From NCBI GenBank assembly GCA_016256075.1, contig SDVU01000124.1:1-19919 (forward strand): a stretch of 19,919 nt of DNA. The letters run 5' to 3'. Within the stretch, counting starts at the first letter, position 1; each line of letters opens with the position of its first letter. Below the pieces are notes generated by a model, which searched no databases, was not told where the DNA came from, and was given only the letters and a program-made list of their open reading frames with translations. This document shows, piece after piece, positions 17,931-19,919 of the stretch. This DNA comes from Dictyocoela muelleri (lineage: Eukaryota; Microsporidia). Made by a program: the position numbers and the translations under genes.

Positions 17931-18384
17931 ATTATACCTAAATTTTTGGATTTATTAATTTAATTTTAACGAAGATAACTTTGAAGAGTTTCTTACTTTA
18001 TTTATTTAATAAAGGCTATTGACAAAATAATATTTATTTTTGTTTTGTAAACTATTTGTATATTTGATTTTTTTCTTATAATTAATAATGTTATTTTGGG
18101 ATGGGGGAAATAAAAGGGAATAAATCCAAATGGGGGAAATAAAAGGGATAGATCCGAAAAATTTTAGGGCCAGGACCTGGAACTACCGCCTTGTTTAATG
18201 GAAACTGGCATTTTTAACTGATTTATTAAAAAAATATTATAAAATCAATCATTTCTTTTTTATTTAAAAAATAACGATAAAAATTCTATTTTATTTAAAA
18301 AAATAACGATAAAAATTTTATTTTATTTTTCTTTCGACGAATCCGGGTGAAAATGAAGTTTTCAACGAAACCGGGCAGAGTGTA

Positions 18385-18780
18385 TTTTTTTATTTTTAGG
18401 CCAAATCATTATACGTACTAATTGAAAATTATACGGTGTGAAGGAAAAATAATTAAAAAAATATATAAAAAAATAAAAAAAAAATAATTAAAAAAATAAT
18501 TAAAATCTATCATACGGATCGAGGGAAAATTATACAGTGCTATTGAAAATAATTAAAATAAAAAAATAATTAAAAAAATTTTTAAGGAACTAAAATCTAT
18601 CATACGATCTGAGATAAATTTATACTGTCTGAGGGAAAATTATGCGGTAAGAATAAAAAAAAATCCTAAAAATAGAATATATTTCTAGAAAAGATTAAAC
18701 AGACAGTTTTGTTAAGACATGAAAGATATAGAAAAAAAACCCTGTTAGATTCTTAAATTAAATGTTTTAGGACTATAATT
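18385..18780. repeat. Diverged tandem repeats with ATTATACGGTG motif
   Basis: A ~85-bp unit is present as two or three diverged copies. AAAATCTATCATACGGATCG at about 18501 and AAAATCTATCATACGATCTG at about 18591 head two of them; each continues with GAGGGAAAATTATACAGTG or a close form (also at 18620-18650). A third, earlier ATTATACGGTGTGAAGGAAA lies at 18430. The units are separated by AATTAAAAAAATAATTAAAA. TCCTAAAAATAGAA at 18663 repeats the arm of the fold-back element at 18959. No gene. Confidence 0.6.
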
Positions 18781-18944
18781 CGTTGTTTAGTATTTTTTTT
18801 ATTTTTTTATTTTTTTTTTTATTTTTTTTTAAATATTTTTTAAATATTTTTATAATTATTTTTATTATTTTTCCAATGCACCGTATATTTTTCCAAGACC
18901 GTGAAATGGATTTTAGCCATTTTTTATATTGTGATAAGTTTTTT
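18781..18944. other. T-rich low-complexity stretch
   Basis: Long T runs (18795-18850) give an open frame of 60 codons of Phe and Ile only, which is not a credible gene. Nothing else is seen. Confidence 0.6.
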
Positions 18945-19185
18945 CCGGGATTTAAGGCCTCCTAAAAATAGAAAATTGCATTCATAAGAGTATAAGTAAT
19001 GTTTCTTTTTAAAAATACTCGATTTGCCATGATAAAACTGAAAATGCAAATATAAATAAATAAGAACGAATAAAATTACATTTTTAATTTTATCTCGACA
19101 AATTAGGGGTTTTAATAAGAAACACTACCCTCATCTTATGAATGTTGATTTTATATTTTTTAGGGGTCTGAAAGCCGAGGGAGAA
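18945..19185. mobile_element. Fold-back MITE, about 240 bp
   Basis: The left arm CCTCCTAAAAATAGAAAATT continues GCATTCATAAGAG and GTAATGTTTCTT; the right arm in complement reads GACCCCTAAAAAATATAAAA, then ACATTCATAAGATGAG and GTAGTGTTTCTTATT. Pairing runs about 95 bases on each side (18957-19050 with 19075-19168) and continues weakly outward. The spacer is only about 25 bases. There is no coding and no clear target duplication. A partial copy of the arm at 18663 suggests a family. Confidence 0.6.
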
Positions 19186-19786
19186 CCTAAATAAATATGT
19201 AAAATATTAATATAATTTATATCAAATCACGGCAATAATTATAATTTGCGACACAAAAAAACGCAAATTCAAGTAAATGACACTTTTAAAATTAAATTAA
19301 TTATCAATTGTATGAATAGTCCAGTGTTTACACAAAAAATGGAAGAATATGTTGTGCTTTTTGAACTATTATGGTTAATTTAATAAAAACGAGAATTAAA
19401 AGAAGAATAAAGCAATAACTACGATTATAATACTATTAAATTGAAATATTGTGTTATAGTTATGAAAAACTTGTTATAATATTATAATTAAGAATAATTT
19501 ATCCTCAACAGTGTATTTCAAAGGACAAAAATTCAATAATTTTTATTAAATATCTATAAATTCTAGATATTTAGAAATAACATCTATGCCTAAGATGAGT
19601 AAATGTATCGTAAAGAGTAGATATTTTGACTATCTACAGCAGAGTTTAATAAGAACAATAGGATTTAAAGATGTTAAGACCAATGTAGAAGGTAACTTCC
19701 GCTTTATAAAAAATGTATAATATTAAAAATTTAAAAAAAAAATAAAAATTCAAATACCTGTTATCTTTTCATAACGAGAGAGATTT
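19186..19786. other. AT-rich spacer, no gene seen
   Basis: About 600 bases, less repetitive than most spacers here, with no frame longer than a few dozen codons on either strand and no motif that I recognise. Confidence 0.5.
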
Positions 19787-19919
19787 ATTTCTAATTTCTA
19801 ATTTCTAATTTCTAATTTCTAATTTCTAATTTCTAATTTCTAATTTCTAATTTCTAATTTCTAATTTCTAATTTCTAATTTCTAATTTCTAATTTCTAAT
19901 TTCTAATTTCTAATTTCTA
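19787..19919. repeat. Perfect 7-bp tandem array (ATTTCTA) x19
   Basis: Nineteen exact copies of ATTTCTA fill the last 133 bases and run off the window, so the true length is unknown. Lack of any change between copies indicates recent slippage or ongoing homogenisation. Confidence 0.95.

Larger units (their letters stand above)
16883..18179 (+). mobile_element. Merlin (IS1595/ISXO2-like) DNA transposon, decayed
   Basis: The left terminus CAGGTCCTGACCCAGAAAAT (16883) and the right terminus, read inward from 18179, CAGGTCCTGGCCCTAAAATT are inverted copies. The repeat continues, after a nested insertion on the left, as GGATCTATC...TTTTATTTCCCCCAT (17084-17110) against the same sequence in complement at 18117-18153. 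Flanks CTACTACC and GAACTACC agree at 6 of 8 bases, a plausible worn 8-bp duplication as Merlin makes. On the right the GGGGGAAATAAAAGGGA unit is duplicated (18103-18149). Inside is a broken plus-strand transposase. Size without the nested MITE is about 1.13 kb, normal for Merlin. Confidence 0.8.
16573..18384. mobile_element. Old inverted-repeat element, host of the Merlin insertion
   Basis: An imperfect terminal inverted repeat of about 55 bases frames this interval. The left (16573-16628) contains GGCGAAACTGGCATTTCAC and CGGATTCGTCGAAA; the right (18333-18384) contains, in complement, GTTTCGTTGAAAACTTCATT and the same CGGATTCGTCGAAA. A second partial copy of the arm core, GAAACTGGCATTT, lies at 18200, just right of the Merlin element. 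Between 18225 and 18330 a ~32-bp unit containing AATAACGATAAAAATT is repeated twice. Apart from the nested Merlin there is about 500 bp of element left, without coding. The ends have TA beside them but no clear duplication; the superfamily is unassigned. Confidence 0.5.

Noticed and set aside
18783-18965. 60-codon Phe/Ile-rich frame
   Set aside because: It is a product of T runs only.
19787-19919. Telomere
   Set aside because: The repeat ATTTCTA has no G-run on either strand and no subtelomeric context can be seen.

Overview
The window reads as nuclear DNA of a transposon-rich, very AT-rich microsporidian or close relative. The evidence is: an intronless, divergent 20S proteasome alpha gene with a CCC motif 5 to 7 bases before its ATG (a known microsporidian start signal); a eukaryotic tRNA-Glu with internal A and B boxes; the standard code; and long low-complexity AT spacers holding decayed DNA transposons, including Merlin and hAT types. 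The species cannot be named from sequence alone.

Only three host genes are supported. (1) 648-3830, minus: a roughly 1060-residue Asn/Asp/Lys-rich protein with several tandem repeats. I do not recognise it with certainty; its buried conserved segment resembles the central domain of the COPII organiser Sec16. (2) 11154-11225, minus: tRNA-Glu(UUC). (3) 12774-13493, minus: proteasome subunit alpha 7 (PSMA3/Pre10 type).

The rest is mobile DNA. From left to right: a tRNA-headed SINE-like element cut by the window edge (1-231, minus); a hAT-like terminus (4200); a 700-bp MITE with ~190-bp inverted arms (4416-5115); a full-length second SINE copy (5308-5771, plus) with a 14-bp target duplication; a decayed pogo/Tigger element (6743-8559); a MULE transposase fragment (8625-9122, minus); a 500-bp fold-back MITE with a 9-bp target duplication (10022-10521); traces of the SINE near 11.65 and 12.3 kb; a decayed hAT element with a perfect 8-bp duplication (13814-15499); a third, 5'-truncated SINE copy (15545-15768, minus); and a nest in which a Merlin element (16883-18179) lies inside an older inverted-repeat element (16573-18384) and itself carries a small MITE in its left terminus (16911-17072). 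A further fold-back element lies at 18945-19185. The window ends inside a perfect 7-bp tandem array.

The most interesting content is the tRNA-derived SINE-like family (two good head copies, one 3' copy, an exact 14-bp duplication), followed by the possible Sec16 and the three-layer nest. No virus-derived element, LTR retroelement, CRISPR array or toxin system was seen.
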